DNA from: Kitasatospora purpeofusca
GTDB taxonomy: Bacteria > Actinomycetota > Actinomycetes > Streptomycetales > Streptomycetaceae
DNA: 64,000 bases
NCBI RefSeq assembly: GCF_000718025.1
Contig: NZ_JODS01000002.1
Location: forward strand, 558,001 to 622,000
Reading direction: 5' to 3'
Both the position numbers and the translations under genes were made by a program. Positions 46,075-55,038 of this stretch are shown here, in pieces. Each line of letters begins with the position of its first letter. The first letter of the stretch is position 1. The notes under the pieces are model-generated. The model worked only from the letters and a program-made list of their open reading frames with translations. It was not told where the DNA came from and searched no databases.

Positions 46075-47016
46075 GTGTCGACAGTGAGTGAACCCGTCAG
46101 CCTCTCAGCCCCGAGGGGGGCGGACGCGGGCCTGACCCCGAAGCAGCTTGCGGACAAGTACGGCCTGACGGTGAGCGGCAGAAGGCCCGGCCTGGTCGCC
46201 TACTCGAAGCAGCTCTGGGCCCGGCGTCACTTCATCTGGGCCTTTGCCACCGCCCGCCTGGTGGCCCAGTACACCGACGCCAAGCTCGGTCAGCTCTGGC
46301 AGGTCGTGACCCCGCTGCTGAACTGCGCGGTGTTCTACCTGGTCTTCGGTGTGATCCTGAAGAGCAAGGACAACTTCCCCGAGGGGACGTACACCGCCTG
46401 GCTCTGCATCGGCGTCTTCGTCTTCCAGTTCACCCAGAACGCGGTGCAGTCGGGCACCCGGGCGATCGCGGACAACCTCGGGCTGATCCGGGCGCTGCAC
46501 TTCCCCCGTGCCTCGCTGCCGATCGCCTTCACCGTGATCCAGCTCCAGCAGCTGCTGATCTCGATGGTCGTGCTGGTCGGCGTCGTGCTGGCGAGCGGGA
46601 TCGAGATCGGCCGCACCTGGGTCCTCGTGCTCCCGGCCCTGCTGCTGCAGTCGGCGTTCAACACCGGTGTGGCCCTGATGATGGCCCGGATCGGTTCCAA
46701 GACCAGCGACATCTCCCAGCTGATCCCGTTCGCGATGCGGGCCTGGATGTTCCTGTCCGGCGTGATGTTCAGCATCCAGGACAAGATCAGCACCTGGCCG
46801 GAGTTCTGGCAGAAGGTGATGCAGCTCAACCCGGCCTCGGTCTACATGGACCTGGTCCGGCACGCCTTCGCCCCGATCATCTACAACAAGCACCTCCCCG
46901 CGCACCAGGACTTCCCGCCGCACCAGTGGAAGTACGCGATCGCCTGGGCAGTCGGTATGTTCGTCGTCGGATATGTCTTCTTCTGGAAGGCTGAGGAGGA
47001 GTACGGCCGTGGCTGA
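46075..47016 (+). CDS. ABC-2 polysaccharide/teichoic acid exporter permease (TagG-like)
   Basis: ABC-2 type permease of 313 residues with six hydrophobic helices (for example LLNCAVFYLVFGVIL, LLISMVVLVGVVLASG, and VGMFVVGYVFFWKAEEEYG) and the typical cytoplasmic start RRHFIWAFATARLVAQYTDAKLGQLWQVV. It pairs with the next ATPase to flip a lipid-linked surface glycan or teichoic-type polymer. GAAGGA five bases upstream favours GTG at 46075; an ATG at 46069 is in frame and overlaps that site. The stop overlaps the ATPase start by eight bases. Confidence 0.9.
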   Translation: MSTVSEPVSLSAPRGADAGLTPKQLADKYGLTVSGRRPGLVAYSKQLWARRHFIWAFATARLVAQYTDAKLGQLWQVVTPLLNCAVFYLVFGVILKSKDNFPEGTYTAWLCIGVFVFQFTQNAVQSGTRAIADNLGLIRALHFPRASLPIAFTVIQLQQLLISMVVLVGVVLASGIEIGRTWVLVLPALLLQSAFNTGVALMMARIGSKTSDISQLIPFAMRAWMFLSGVMFSIQDKISTWPEFWQKVMQLNPASVYMDLVRHAFAPIIYNKHLPAHQDFPPHQWKYAIAWAVGMFVVGYVFFWKAEEEYGRG

Positions 47017-47857
47017 CACCGATGTTCGAGGGGCCGACCTGCGCAAGGACCTGGAGGACGCGCTTCCTCCCCGCCGCAAGGTGTTCGACGCCGACGTGGC
47101 CCGCGACCCCACCGTCGTGGTGGACGACGTGCACATCGTCTACCGGGTGCACGGGGCGGGCTCCGGCAAGGGCAGCGCCACCTCCGCGCTGAGCCGGATC
47201 ATCAGCCGCAAGCGGGCGTCCGGCGTCCGCGAGGTGCACGCGGTGAAGGGCGTCAGCTTCACCGCGTACAAGGGTGAGGCGATCGGCCTGATCGGCTCCA
47301 ACGGCTCCGGCAAGTCCACCATGCTGGCGGCCATCGCCGGTCTGCTGCCGACCGAGAAGGGCGGCATCTACACCAACGGCCAGCCCTCGCTGCTCGGTGT
47401 CAACGCCGCGCTGATGAACGAGCTGACCGGTGAGCGCAACGTCGTGCTCGGCTGCCTCGCCATGGGCATGTCGCCGGCCGATGTGCGCAGCCGCTACCAG
47501 GAGATCGTCGAATTCTCGGGCATCAACGAGAAGGGCGACTTCATCTCGCTGCCGATGCGCACCTACTCCTCCGGCATGGGCGCCCGGCTGCGGTTCGCGA
47601 TCGCGGCCGCCAAGACCCACGACGTGCTGCTCATCGACGAGGCGCTGGCCACCGGTGACCAGGCCTTCCAGGCCCGCAGCAAGAAGCGGATCGAGGAGCT
47701 GCGCGCGGAGGCCGGTACGGTCTTCCTGGTCAGCCACGACAACGCGTCGATCCGCGAGACCTGCGAGCGGACCATCTGGATCGAGGCCGGCGAGCTGATC
47801 ATGGACGGTCCGACCGAGGACGTCGTCGGCGCCTACGAGCGCGGCGAGCGCCCGTAG
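47009..47857 (+). CDS. ABC exporter ATP-binding protein (TagH-like)
   Basis: ATPase of 282 residues of the polysaccharide/polyol-phosphate exporter class. Walker A is LIGSNGSGKSTML, the signature YSSGMGARLRFAIA, Walker B VLLIDEALATGD, and the H-loop VSHDN. An ~80-residue N-terminal segment precedes the ATPase core, and the signature SSGM is typical of TagH/RfbB-type exporters. There is no C-terminal glycan-binding domain. AGGAGGA eight bases before the GTG sets the start. With TagG-like permease it completes the six-gene cluster, which ends at a hairpin. Confidence 0.92.
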   Translation: MADTDVRGADLRKDLEDALPPRRKVFDADVARDPTVVVDDVHIVYRVHGAGSGKGSATSALSRIISRKRASGVREVHAVKGVSFTAYKGEAIGLIGSNGSGKSTMLAAIAGLLPTEKGGIYTNGQPSLLGVNAALMNELTGERNVVLGCLAMGMSPADVRSRYQEIVEFSGINEKGDFISLPMRTYSSGMGARLRFAIAAAKTHDVLLIDEALATGDQAFQARSKKRIEELRAEAGTVFLVSHDNASIRETCERTIWIEAGELIMDGPTEDVVGAYERGERP

Positions 47858-47878
47858 TACCGCACCGGTCCGTGCGAC

Positions 47879-47914
47879 GGGGCCGGTCCCGGGCGGAGAC
47901 CCGGGGCCGGCCCC
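47879..47914 (+). terminator. hairpin terminator after the exporter genes
   Basis: A 15-bp stem (47879-47893 with 47900-47914) with one G-U pair follows the ATPase stop by 21 bases and separates this cluster from the hopanoid operon. Confidence 0.6.
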
Positions 47915-48070
47915 TGTCGTTCGTGCGCCCCCGCCCGGGCCCCGCCGTGCCCCGGGTGGCCCGCCCCCGCCCGGGTGAGCGCCCCGTGCGCCGGGTGAGG
48001 CGCTCTTCTCCGGCGCGGGCGTCGGTGTCAGGCTGTACGGCGCGGGGGTGGTGTGCCGGACGTGACGCCC

Positions 48071-48104
48071 GTGATCGGACGCGTGTCCGACTCGGGCCGA
48101 TCAC
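48071..48104. promoter_or_regulatory. nested inverted repeats before the hopanoid operon
   Basis: GTGATCGG at 48071-48078 is the exact complement of CCGATCAC at 48097-48104, and CGGAC-GCGT-GTCCG (48077-48090) forms a second palindrome inside. They lie 32-65 bases before the preferred hpnC start, in the region where the operon promoter is expected, so they may bind a regulator or form an RNA structure. TGTAGA at 48113-48118 is a weak -10 candidate. Confidence 0.4.
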
Positions 48105-48135
48105 TTGAGCGGTGTAGAACGGGGGAGTGACAGCA

Positions 48136-49182
48136 GTGTCGGCTTCGGCCCAGCCCAGTAGTGAGTCCCCGCCCGGCGGCGGACGCCCGGACCCCGGCCC
48201 CGCGGGGGCGGCGACCCTGGCGAAGGCGAGCGCGGAGAACTTCCCGGTCGCCCCGTTCTTCCTGCCCGCCGCGTGGCGCGACGACCTCATGACGGTCTAC
48301 GGCTTCTGCCGGCTGGTGGACGACGCCGGCGACGGCGACCTCGCCGACCCGGCCGGCACCGCCGCGCTGCTCGGCGTCCCCGCGCCGCCGGAGCCGACGG
48401 GGCCGTCCCAGGGCCTCGGACTCACCCCTTCGGCCCAGTCCGGCCCGCCCGCTCCCGACCGGCCCTCCCCGGCCGGAACGGCGTTCCGCCTCGCCCTGCT
48501 GGACGGCCTGGACCGCGACCTCGACCGGGTCTTCGAGAGCGCCCTCGACCCCGCCCGCGGCGACGCCCCCCGGCACCCGCTGCTGCGCCCGCTGGTCCCC
48601 CTGGTCGACCGGCACGGGCTCACCCCGGAGCCGTTCCGCCGGCTGATCGAGGCCAACCGGGTCGACCAGACCACCACCCGCTACCGGGACTACGACGAGC
48701 TCATCGCCTACTGCACGCTCTCCGCCGACCCGGTCGGCCGACTGGTCCTGGCCCTCGCCGGCTTCGCCACCCCCGAGCGGATCGCGATGTCCGACGACAT
48801 CTGCCGGGCCCTGCAGATCGTCGAGCACCTCCAGGACGTCGCCGAGGACCTCGCCCGCGGCCGGATCTACCTGCCGGCCGAGGACCTCGAACGCTTCGGC
48901 GTCACCGAGGCCGACCTCGCCGCCCCGAGCGCCGGGGCGCCCGTCCGCGAGCTGATCCGCTTCGAGGCCGACCGTGCCCGCACCCTGCTCGACCGAGGTG
49001 CGCCATTGGTAGGTACGGTTCGGGGGAGGCTTCGACTGCTCCTCGCGGGATTCACCGCGGGCGGGTACGCGGCCCTGGCGGCCGTCGAGGGCGTCGGGTA
49101 CGACGTGCTCGCCCAGCAGGCGAAGCCGGACAAGCGCCGCCTCGCAGCGAAGGCGGCGGCCATCTTCGCGAAGGGAAGGTGA
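48136..49182 (+). CDS. hpnC: presqualene-forming synthase HpnC
   Basis: Trans-isoprenyl diphosphate synthase-like enzyme of 348 residues; in the known HpnCDE route it acts on the presqualene diphosphate intermediate to give hydroxysqualene. Aspartate-rich motifs are FCRLVDDAGDGDL and IVEHLQDVAEDLARGRIYLP. A proline-rich insert of ~35 residues (PAPPEPTGPSQGL and on) interrupts the region after the first motif and is probably a disordered loop. GTG at 48127 has GGGGGA directly adjacent; GTG at 48136 has the same site at nine bases, so I prefer it. It is the first gene of the hopanoid operon. Confidence 0.92.
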   Translation: MSASAQPSSESPPGGGRPDPGPAGAATLAKASAENFPVAPFFLPAAWRDDLMTVYGFCRLVDDAGDGDLADPAGTAALLGVPAPPEPTGPSQGLGLTPSAQSGPPAPDRPSPAGTAFRLALLDGLDRDLDRVFESALDPARGDAPRHPLLRPLVPLVDRHGLTPEPFRRLIEANRVDQTTTRYRDYDELIAYCTLSADPVGRLVLALAGFATPERIAMSDDICRALQIVEHLQDVAEDLARGRIYLPAEDLERFGVTEADLAAPSAGAPVRELIRFEADRARTLLDRGAPLVGTVRGRLRLLLAGFTAGGYAALAAVEGVGYDVLAQQAKPDKRRLAAKAAAIFAKGR

Positions 49183-49190
49183 ACGCCCGC

Positions 49191-50081
49191 GTGGCGGCAT
49201 CACCACTGGCGTCGGCTCCGGTCATGGCGGCCTACCGGTACTGCGAGGCAGTGACCGGACTGCAGGCCCGCAACTTCAGCTACGGCATCAGGCTGCTGCC
49301 CGAGCCGAAGCGGCTGGCCATGTCGGCCCTGTACGCGCTGGCGCGCCGGGTGGACGACATCGGCGACGGCGAGCTCCCGGCCGACCGCAAGGCGGAGGCG
49401 CTGCTGCGCACCCGCGAACTGCTCGACGAGATCCGGGCCGGCTCCGTCGCGGAGGACGACACCGACCCGATCAAGGTCGCGCTCGCGGACAGCGCCCGGC
49501 GCTTCCCGATCGACCTCGGCGGCTTCGACGAGCTGATCGACGGCGTCGAGATGGACCTCAAGGGCGCGGAGTACCAGACCTACGAGGAGCTCAAGGTCTA
49601 CTGCCGGTGCGTCGCCGGGGCCATCGGCCGGCTGTCGCTCGGCGTCTACGGCTGCGACGACCCCGAGCGCGGCGCCCGGTACGCCGACACCCTCGGGCTG
49701 GCGCTGCAGCTCACCAACATCCTGCGCGACCTGCGCGAGGACGCCCTCAACGGCCGCACCTACCTGCCGATGGAGGACCTCGTCCGGTTCGGCTGCCAGG
49801 AGGGCTTCGCCCGCCCCCGGCCCCCGGTCGGGGCCGACTTCGCCGGGCTGGTCTCCTTCGAGGCGGCCCGCGCCCAGGCGGCCTTCGAGGAGGGCCTGCG
49901 GCTGCTCCCGATGCTCGACCGCCGCAGCCGGGCCTGCACCGCCGCCATGGCGGGCATCTACCACCGGCTGCTCGGCCGGATCGCCGCCGACCCGGAGTCG
50001 GTGCTGCGCGGCCGGGTCTCGCTGCCGGGCTGGGAGAAGGCGTACGTGGCGCTTTCCGGGCTCGCCGGGGGGCGTTCTTGA
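49191..50081 (+). CDS. hpnD: presqualene diphosphate synthase HpnD
   Basis: Squalene/phytoene synthase-family enzyme of 296 residues that condenses two farnesyl diphosphates to presqualene diphosphate. Motifs: NFSYGIRLLPEPKRLAMSAL, first aspartate region RRVDDIGDGEL, the signature YCRCVAGAIGRLSLGVYG and second aspartate region LQLTNILRDLREDALNGRTYLP. AAGGGAAGG at 49171-49178 is too close to GTG 49179 and fits GTG 49191 better. The gene follows hpnC almost directly. Most membrane-associated synthases of this type act at the inner face of the membrane. Confidence 0.93.
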   Translation: MAASPLASAPVMAAYRYCEAVTGLQARNFSYGIRLLPEPKRLAMSALYALARRVDDIGDGELPADRKAEALLRTRELLDEIRAGSVAEDDTDPIKVALADSARRFPIDLGGFDELIDGVEMDLKGAEYQTYEELKVYCRCVAGAIGRLSLGVYGCDDPERGARYADTLGLALQLTNILRDLREDALNGRTYLPMEDLVRFGCQEGFARPRPPVGADFAGLVSFEAARAQAAFEEGLRLLPMLDRRSRACTAAMAGIYHRLLGRIAADPESVLRGRVSLPGWEKAYVALSGLAGGRS

Positions 50082-50125
50082 TTCTTGCCACAGTTCTGTC
50101 ACGCTGTGTCAGCGGGGAATCACTT

Positions 50126-50251
50126 ATGGGTAGAGCCCTGTTGACCGTTGGGTCGGGCCCGGCCGCACTGACCGCGGACCCGACGGCACTGACCACGGGC
50201 GCTCCGGTCACGACCGGACCGGGCGCCGGACGCGAGGGGGAGGTCGGATGA
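50126..50251 (+). CDS. small ORF between hpnD and hpnE (DUF6380-like?)
   Basis: An ORF of 41 codons begins with ATG at 50126, preceded by GGGGA at about eight bases, and ends with TGA overlapping the hpnE ATG (ATGA). The peptide starts GRALLTVGSGPAALTADPT and is rich in Thr, Ala and Gly. It reminds me of the short DUF6380 peptides annotated in streptomycetes, but that is recollection and weak. The overlap with hpnE suggests that, if translated, it couples ribosomes into hpnE. It could also be only a leader. Confidence 0.35.
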   Translation: MGRALLTVGSGPAALTADPTALTTGAPVTTGPGAGREGEVG

Positions 50252-51684
50252 CCGGGCGAGCCGACGCCGCGCGCCCGGCCGCCGTCGTGGTCGGCGGCGG
50301 CCTCGCGGGCATCACCGCCGCGCTGCGGCTGGCGGAGGCGGGCCACCGGGTCACCCTCGCCGAGGGCCGGCCCCGCCTAGGCGGCCTGGCCTTCTCCTTC
50401 CGGCGCGGGGAGCTGACCGTCGACAACGGCCAGCACGTGTACCTGCGCTGCTGCACCGCCTACCGGGGTCTGCTGGAGCGCCTCGGCGCCAACCGGCTGG
50501 TCCACCTCCAGGACCGGCTGGACGTGCCCGTCCTGGGCGTCTCCGGGCCCGCCGAGGCACCGGTCCGCACCCTGGGCCGGCTCGGCCGCGCCGCACTGCC
50601 GGTGCCGCTGCACCTCGCCGGCAGCCTGGCCCGCTACCCGCACCTGGGCCCCGCCGACCGGGCCCGGGTGGTCCGCGGCGCGCTCGCACTGCGCCGCCTG
50701 GACCTCGCCGACCCGACCCTGGACGCCGTCTCCTTCGGCGACTGGCTGCGCCGGCAGGGCCAGAACGAGCGGACCGTCGCCGCGCTGTGGGACCTCGTCG
50801 GCGTGGCCACCCTGAACGCCAGGGCCGACCGGGTGTCGCTGGCACTGGCCGCGATGGTGTTCAAGACCGGCCTGCTCTCCGACCCCGGGGCCTCCGACAT
50901 CGGCATGGCCGCCGTCCCGCTCGGCACCATCCACCACGACCGGGCGCTCGCCGAGCTGGAGCGCGCGGGCGTCAAGGTGCTGCTGCGCGCCCGGGTGGCC
51001 GAGCTCAAGCCGGCCGTCCCGCAGCACACCGTCCGACTGGAGGGCGGCGGCGAGCCGCTCACCGCCGAGACGGTGGTCCTGGCCGGCGCCCAGGACACCG
51101 CGCTGGAACTGCTGCCGCCCGACGCGCTGGCCCACCAGGACCGGCTCGCCCGCTTCGGCACCTCGCCGATCCTCAACGTCCACGTGGTCTACGACCGCAA
51201 GGTGCTGCGCCGGCCGTTCTTCGCCGCGCTCGGCTCGCCCGTGCAGTGGGTCTTCGACCGCACCGCGCACTCCGGGCTGGCCGGCACCTCGCTCGGCGCG
51301 GCCCACCCCGACGCCCAGTACCTGGCGCTCTCGCAGTCCGCCGTGGAGGACGAGATCGACCTGCCGGTGGCCGAACTGCGCCGCCGCTACCTGCCGGAGC
51401 TGGCCCGGCTGCTGCCCGCCGCCGGCGGGGCCGAGGTGCTGGACTTCTTCGTCACCCGCGAGCGCACCGCCACCTTCGACCCGGCCCCGGGCACCGCCGC
51501 GCTGCGGCCCGGCCCGCGCACCGCCGTCCCCGGCCTGCTGCTGGCCGGCGCGTGGACGGCCACCGGCTGGCCCGCGACCATGGAGGGGGCCGTGCGCAGC
51601 GGTCACGCCGCCGCCGACGCGGTACCGGCCGCCGACGGCCGGCCCCGGCCGTCCGACCGCGGCGACGGGAGGTGGCCGAGGTGA
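50248..51684 (+). CDS. hpnE: hydroxysqualene dehydroxylase HpnE
   Basis: FAD-dependent amine oxidase/phytoene desaturase-like enzyme of 478 residues that reduces hydroxysqualene to squalene, the last step of HpnCDE. The dinucleotide-binding loop is VVVGGGLAGITAALRLAEAGHRV at the N-terminus; FSFRRGELTVDNGQHVY follows; the C-terminal FAD motif is GLLLAGAWTATGWPATMEGAVRSGHAAA. GGGGGAGG precedes the ATG. Its stop overlaps a possible GTG start of the next gene. Actinomycetes use this three-enzyme route in place of a single squalene synthase. Confidence 0.92.
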   Translation: MTGRADAARPAAVVVGGGLAGITAALRLAEAGHRVTLAEGRPRLGGLAFSFRRGELTVDNGQHVYLRCCTAYRGLLERLGANRLVHLQDRLDVPVLGVSGPAEAPVRTLGRLGRAALPVPLHLAGSLARYPHLGPADRARVVRGALALRRLDLADPTLDAVSFGDWLRRQGQNERTVAALWDLVGVATLNARADRVSLALAAMVFKTGLLSDPGASDIGMAAVPLGTIHHDRALAELERAGVKVLLRARVAELKPAVPQHTVRLEGGGEPLTAETVVLAGAQDTALELLPPDALAHQDRLARFGTSPILNVHVVYDRKVLRRPFFAALGSPVQWVFDRTAHSGLAGTSLGAAHPDAQYLALSQSAVEDEIDLPVAELRRRYLPELARLLPAAGGAEVLDFFVTRERTATFDPAPGTAALRPGPRTAVPGLLLAGAWTATGWPATMEGAVRSGHAAADAVPAADGRPRPSDRGDGRWPR

Positions 51685-51851
51685 CCGGCACCGCGTTCGC
51701 CGGGGACCTCGGCGAGCCCGCCAGAGCGGGTACCCACCCGCTCGGCCCCGGCGGCGCCACCGCCACCGGACGCGCCGAGTCCGGCCGCACCACCACCGCC
51801 AGCCTCGGGCCGTCCCACGCGGCCAGGCACCACCAGGGAGAGGGAACGTAC

Positions 51852-52940
51852 GTGGAGTCACGCACCGGCACCGTCGGCGGAGGCACGGCACATGCCGGAC
51901 CGGTCTCGGTGCCGGAACTGCTCAACCGCACCCGCGCGCTCTGCACCCCGCCGCTGAGGGCCGCCGTCGCCCGGCTGGCCGCACCCATGGACATGGTCGC
52001 GGCGTACCACTTCGGCTGGATCGACCGGGACGGCACGCCGGTCGCGGGGGACGGCGGCAAGGCCGTGCGCCCCACCCTGGCGCTGCTCTCGGCCCAGGCC
52101 GCCGGTGCCCCGGCGGAGGCCGGGGTGCCCGGTGGGGTCGCTGTTGAACTGGTGCACAACTTCTCCCTGCTCCATGATGATCTGATGGACGGTGACGAGA
52201 CCCGGCGCCACCGGGCCACCGCCTGGACGGTCTTCGGTCCGGCCCAGGCGATCCTGGTCGGTGACGCCCTGGCCACGCTCGGTACGGAGGTGCTGCTCGA
52301 CGCCGCGACCGCGGGCGGCGCGAGCCCCACCGACGCCGCGCGTGCCGTCCGGCTGCTCAACACCGCCAGCCGCCGGCTGATCGACGGGCAGGCGATGGAC
52401 GTCGCCTTCGAGCAGCGGGACACCGTCACCGTCGCCGAGTGCCTGGAGATGGAGGGCGGCAAGACCGCCGCCCTGCTCTCCGCCGGCGCCGCGCTCGGCG
52501 CCGTCCTGGCCGGGGCCGACGACAAGGTCTCGGACTCGCTCCAGCGCTTCGGCGACCACCTGGGCCTGGCCTTCCAGGCCGTCGACGACCTGCTCGGCAT
52601 CTGGGGGGCCACCGAGGTCACCGGCAAGCCGCACTGGGGCGACCTGCGCCAGCGCAAGAAGTCCCTGCCGGTCGCCGCGGCGCTCGCCGAGGGCGGCCCG
52701 GCCTCCCGCGAACTGGCCGAACAGCTCGCCGACCCCAAGGGGCGCGGCGAGGAGAGCGAGACCGAGCTGGCCGCCCGCGCCCTGCTGATCGAGCAGGCCG
52801 GCGGCCGCGCCTGGACCCAGGAGGAGGCCCGCCGCCAGCACACGACTGCCCTCGCCGCGCTGGACGAGGTGCCCATGCCCGATGTGGTGCGCGAGCACTT
52901 CGTCGCACTCGCCGAATTCGTGGTGGTACGAGAGAGGTGA
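51852..52940 (+). CDS. polyprenyl diphosphate synthase (farnesyl-type)
   Basis: Trans-prenyltransferase of 362 residues. The first aspartate-rich motif is LLHDDLMDGDETRR (FARM) and the second is FQAVDDLLGIWG (SARM), with ELVHNFSLLHDD before it and QRKKSLPVAAAL after. It presumably makes the farnesyl diphosphate used by HpnC/HpnD. GTG at 51852 follows GGGAGAGGGA by about six bases and gives the normal family length. An upstream GTG at 51681, overlapping the hpnE stop, would add 57 residues of Gly/Ala/Thr-rich sequence and also has a ribosome site, so the start is not fully certain. Chain length is inferred from context. Confidence 0.9.
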   Translation: MESRTGTVGGGTAHAGPVSVPELLNRTRALCTPPLRAAVARLAAPMDMVAAYHFGWIDRDGTPVAGDGGKAVRPTLALLSAQAAGAPAEAGVPGGVAVELVHNFSLLHDDLMDGDETRRHRATAWTVFGPAQAILVGDALATLGTEVLLDAATAGGASPTDAARAVRLLNTASRRLIDGQAMDVAFEQRDTVTVAECLEMEGGKTAALLSAGAALGAVLAGADDKVSDSLQRFGDHLGLAFQAVDDLLGIWGATEVTGKPHWGDLRQRKKSLPVAAALAEGGPASRELAEQLADPKGRGEESETELAARALLIEQAGGRAWTQEEARRQHTTALAALDEVPMPDVVREHFVALAEFVVVRER

Positions 52941-52947
52941 CGTTACG

Positions 52948-55038
52948 TTGACAGCAACCGCGGACGGCCGGCTCGACCCTGAGTACGATCCCGAGCCGGT
53001 CGCGGTGGGCGGCCTCGCCCCGGCGCTCCTGGGCGCCGGGGAGTGGCAGCCCGAGGGGGCCGCCGCCGCGTCGGCCGACCGGACCGAGCAATCGCAGAAC
53101 GGGGCCGCCTCCGCCGAGGAGGCACTGGCCCGCGCCACCACCCACCTGCTCTCGCTGCAGAGTTCGGAAGGGTGGTGGAAGGGCGATCTGGAGACCAACG
53201 TCACCATGGACGCCGAGGACTTACTGCTCCGGCAGTTCCTCGGGATCCGGACCGAGGAGCAGACCAAGGCCACCGCCGAATGGATCCGCTCCCACCAGCG
53301 CGAGGACGGCACCTGGTCCACCTTCCACGGCGGACCGGCCGAGCTGTCCACCACCGTCGAGGCGTATGTCGCCCTCAAGCTCGCGGGCGACGACCCGGGC
53401 GCCCCGCACATGATGGCCGCCGCGCGCTGGATCCGGTCGGCCGGCGGCATCGCCGCCGCCCGGGTCTTCACCCGGATCTGGCTCGCGCTGTTCGGCTGGT
53501 GGCCGTGGGAACGGCTGCCGGAGATGCCGCCCGAGATCATGTTCCTGCCGAGGTGGCTGCCCCTCAACATCTATGCCTTCGGCTGCTGGGCCCGGCAGAC
53601 CATCGTCCCGCTGACCGTCGTCTCCGCACACCGGCCGGTCCGCCCGGCGCCCTTCGCGCTCACCGAGCTGCACACCGACCCGGACGACCCCTTCCCCGTC
53701 CGGCCGCTCGCCCCGGCCACCAGCTGGGACGGCCTGTTCGAACGCCTGGACAAGGCCCTGCACGCCTACCACCACCGCGCCCTGCGCCCGCTGCGCCGGC
53801 TCGCCGTCTCCCAGGCCTGCCGCTGGATCGTCGAACGCCAGGAGGCCGACGGCTGCTGGGGCGGCATCCAGCCGCCCGCCGTCTACTCGCTGATCGCCCT
53901 GCACCTGGAGGGCTACGAGCTCGACCACCCGGTGATGCGGGCCGGACTCGCCTCCTTCGACCGCTTCACCGTGCACACCCCGGACGGCCGGCGCTGGCTG
54001 GAGGCCTGCCAGTCACCGGTCTGGGACACCTGCCTGGCCACTGTCGCCCTGGTCGACGCCGGGCTCCCGGCCGACCACCCCGCGCTGGTCTCCGCCGTCG
54101 ACTGGATGCTCGGCGAGGAGATCACCAAGCGCGGCGACTGGTCCGTCCAGCGGCCCTCGCTCGCCCCCGGCGGCTGGGCGTTCGAGTTCGAGAACGACAC
54201 CTACCCCGACATCGACGACACCGCCGAGGTGGTGCTCGCGCTCTGCCGGGTCGCCCACCCGGACCCGGCCAAGGTCGCCGGCTCCGTCGACCGGGCCGTG
54301 CGGTGGAACCTCGGCATGCAGTCCAAGAACGGCGCCTGGGGCGCCTTCGACGTCGACAACACCAGCACCCTGCCGAACAAGCTGCCGTTCTGCGACTTCG
54401 GCGAGGTCGTGGACCCGCCGTCGGCGGACGTCACCGCCCACGTCGTGGAGATGCTGGCCGAGGTCGGCAAGGCCCGCGACCCGCGCACCCGGCGCGGCGT
54501 CGAGTGGCTGCTGCGCAACCAGGAGGCCGACGGCTCCTGGTTCGGCCGCTGGGGCACCAACTACATCTACGGCACCGGCTCGGTGCTCCCCGCCCTGGTC
54601 GCCGTCGGCGTGCCCGCCGAGCACCCGGCGATCCGCCGCGCCGTCCGCTGGCTGGAGGACCGCCAGAACACCGACGGCGGCTGGGGCGAGGACATGCGCT
54701 CCTACGAGGACCCGGCGCGCTGGGCCGGGCGCGGCGACTCCACCGCCTCGCAGACCGCCTGGGCGCTGATGGCGCTGCTCGCGGCCGGGGAGGGGCCGGA
54801 CGGCCGGGCCAACCCCGCCGTCGAGCGCGGCGTCGACTGGCTGGTGCGCACCCAGCTGCCCGAGGGCACCTGGGACGAGCCCCAGTTCACCGGCACCGGC
54901 TTCCCGTGGGACTTCTCCATCAACTACCACCTGTACCGGCTGGTCTTCCCGGTCACCGCGCTCGGCCGCTACCTGCACGGCGGCCCCGCGGCCGGCCGGC
55001 CGGCCACCGGTACCGCGCCGATCGGGGCGTCCCGGTGA
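52948..55038 (+). CDS. shc: squalene-hopene cyclase
   Basis: Class II triterpene cyclase of 696 residues converting squalene to hopene/diplopterol. The catalytic DXDDTA acid motif is at residues 421-426 (DIDDTAE), and several QW repeats are visible (for example QEADGCWGG, QSKNGAWGAFD, QNTDGGWGED). It is a monotopic membrane enzyme, and the segment RIWLALFGWWPWERLP fits the membrane-inserting face. TTG at 52948 is the only start near AGAGAGG (52930-52936), about ten bases upstream, and is rare. It lies between the polyprenyl synthase and hpnG. Confidence 0.95.
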   Translation: MTATADGRLDPEYDPEPVAVGGLAPALLGAGEWQPEGAAAASADRTEQSQNGAASAEEALARATTHLLSLQSSEGWWKGDLETNVTMDAEDLLLRQFLGIRTEEQTKATAEWIRSHQREDGTWSTFHGGPAELSTTVEAYVALKLAGDDPGAPHMMAAARWIRSAGGIAAARVFTRIWLALFGWWPWERLPEMPPEIMFLPRWLPLNIYAFGCWARQTIVPLTVVSAHRPVRPAPFALTELHTDPDDPFPVRPLAPATSWDGLFERLDKALHAYHHRALRPLRRLAVSQACRWIVERQEADGCWGGIQPPAVYSLIALHLEGYELDHPVMRAGLASFDRFTVHTPDGRRWLEACQSPVWDTCLATVALVDAGLPADHPALVSAVDWMLGEEITKRGDWSVQRPSLAPGGWAFEFENDTYPDIDDTAEVVLALCRVAHPDPAKVAGSVDRAVRWNLGMQSKNGAWGAFDVDNTSTLPNKLPFCDFGEVVDPPSADVTAHVVEMLAEVGKARDPRTRRGVEWLLRNQEADGSWFGRWGTNYIYGTGSVLPALVAVGVPAEHPAIRRAVRWLEDRQNTDGGWGEDMRSYEDPARWAGRGDSTASQTAWALMALLAAGEGPDGRANPAVERGVDWLVRTQLPEGTWDEPQFTGTGFPWDFSINYHLYRLVFPVTALGRYLHGGPAAGRPATGTAPIGASR

